Shown here: piece after piece, positions 62,926 to 64,000 of the stretch
Numbering within the stretch: the stretch's first letter is position 1
Layout: every line of letters starts with the position of its first letter
Assembly (NCBI GenBank): GCA_022592435.1
Contig: JABYQS010000095.1
Coordinates: forward strand, 93,369-157,368
Direction of reading: 5' to 3'
DNA: 64,000 bases
DNA from: Cerioporus squamosus
Taxonomy: Eukaryota > Basidiomycota > Agaricomycetes > Polyporales > Polyporaceae
Translations under genes and position numbers: made by a program
The notes under the pieces: generated by a model
The model's database searches: none
Seen by the model: the letters and a program-made list of their open reading frames with translations, nothing else
What the model was told of the DNA's origin: nothing

Positions 62926-64000
62926 TCATCCCTCCTCGTGGTCGTAACTTCCACGTTGGCTGCCTCTTTGCACGCCCCTAGCTCGGCCTCGACCGGAAAA
63001 CATACGATTGCCTCCTGTGCCACGTCCGCTCGTCGCCGGTGCCCTCGAAATCTCCTGGCCAGATGACCAAAGCGTACCACCGCGTCCTCGTCCAGGCTGT
63101 CTGCCGCCTACTGACTCCGGCGTCCAGTACTTCGTGTGGAGCTTTTGGCCCCCTGAGGACCCATCCAGCCTCTCATCTTGGGAAGGGGCACTCCTGATCC
63201 TCGTGGTCAACCCCCTACAGCCACCACACCAGAAAGCCTTCCTCGCGGAGCCTGTACCGTTCAGGAAAACGTTGAAGCGGCACGCGCGCATCTCCTCGGC
63301 CCATCCTCGCCACTCATCGAGATCGTCGGAGGGCGGGAGTATGTAGACGTTCGCCACGTATCCGTCCTCCTTAGTCGCCATGAAGCGGAATCGAGGGATT
63401 CGATGACTCGTTCGACGCGCTTCACAATGGACAAGTGACCTAGACGATCGCACGTCCTGACAGATCGGCCAGCCTCTTCAGCATGTACTCGGACTCGAGA
63501 ACGCTCAGGACCGCAGCCTTCGTCTTGACATCTGGCCGTAGGAAGCCAGCGAGGCCACATACGAACTTGGGGTTCTCGATAGCCTTCGGGTGCGTAATGA
63601 TCGAGACTCCTCTAGCCGAGATGACTCGCAGCTTGACCATCTCCCAGGCCGCTGCTTCGGAAAGGCCTCTGATTACCCATAGATACGGGAGGTCGCGCGC
63701 CCTGAGCTCGGGCGCCATTCTGGGTCGGGCGGTACGACATGGAAGCCGGACTCGCCGGTAAGGTGCGTCGTCATCGCCATGACGTTGGCCTCGATGTGGC
63801 GATTGATCTCCTGATTTTAGTGAACCTGTAGTTGAATACCGTGAAGAAGACGGTGGGGCATCCGTCCATCCAGATGGTTTTCATCCATTCCATCGACATA
63901 CCCGCGTACTTCTCCTCTGGATCACTCAGGTGGATGGTCCACCTGTCGCTATGTGGGTTATCGACGACCCAGGTACGTCCTCAACGTCCTTCTCCTTCAT
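62926..64000 (-). pseudogene. Gag-like retroelement ORF1 with CCHC knuckle, frameshifted and cut by the window end
   Basis: Reading on the minus strand from the window end: WMDGCPTVFFTVFNYRFTK, YLWVIRGLSEAAAWEMVK, GVSIITHPKAIENPKFVCGL, VERVIESLDS, GYVANVYILPPSDDLDEWRG, RFNVFLNGTGSARKAF and then a CX2C..HX4C zinc knuckle (CGGCRG ... DHEDQECPF) near 63185-63225. This pattern (gag-like domain, FNVYL strand, knuckle) is familiar from ORF1 proteins of basidiomycete Tad-like LINEs. Frame breaks occur near 63436, 63400 and inside the knuckle at a run of five G (about 63211), with a stop soon after. The remaining Gly/Arg-rich frame to 62926 is then out of register. Same orientation as the LINE, but 2.7 kb away. 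Confidence 0.6.

Overview
The window is nuclear DNA from a filamentous basidiomycete, most likely an agaricomycete of the Polyporales type. This rests on many short introns (about 50-70 bases, GT...AG), moderately high GC, dense gene packing on both strands, an intron-rich histone H4 gene, and protein families typical of that group. Species cannot be named from the sequence. Exon joins given here were read by eye and are predictions.

Layout. 1-4369 (minus): 3'-truncated gene for the pore-membrane nucleoporin POM152. 4933-10162 (minus): a very large single-module enzyme (adenylation, carrier, then three membrane/left-handed-beta-helix repeats), built like bacterial epsilon-poly-lysine synthetase; this is the most interesting gene here. 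10163-12045: no supportable gene. 12046-13592: a thioredoxin with a hydrophobic tail, divergent from histone H4. 13799-17720 (minus): a tandem pair of FAD-dependent monooxygenases. 18144-19403 (plus): a kelch-repeat protein with an apparent frameshift. 19735-24219 (minus): a long multi-exon gene with an inactive XPF-like region, probably the meiotic Zip2/SHOC1 protein. 24386-28097 (plus): a decayed carboxylesterase copy followed by an intact secreted carboxylesterase. 28387-29896 (plus): ISC1-type inositol phosphosphingolipid phospholipase C. 30578-33911 (minus): a RhoGEF (DH domain) protein. 34.7-37.4 kb: RIB7 (riboflavin pathway, minus) between weak plus-strand candidates. 37500-39282 (plus): methionine aminopeptidase 2. 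39693-42269 (plus): HSL-type alpha/beta hydrolase. 42857-43997 (minus): BTB/POZ protein. 44395-45274 (minus): aminodeoxychorismate lyase-like class IV PLP enzyme, divergent from 45423-50712 (plus), an NBR1-type selective autophagy receptor. 52083-53127 (minus): Ser/Thr-rich single-pass membrane protein with a PPAY tail. 53838-54169 (minus): small hydrophobic protein. 54489-60.2 kb (minus): decayed Tad/LINE-like non-LTR retrotransposon with its poly(A) tail. 62.9-64.0 kb (minus): decayed gag-like ORF1 with a CCHC knuckle, running off the window.

Most genes are single-copy housekeeping genes (nuclear pore, histone, MetAP2, riboflavin, folate precursor, autophagy, sphingolipid turnover) and do not form one pathway. 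The accessory material is the poly-lysine-synthetase-like enzyme with the FAD monooxygenase pair nearby, the esterase pair, and the retroelement at the right end. No RNA gene or CRISPR array was recognised.
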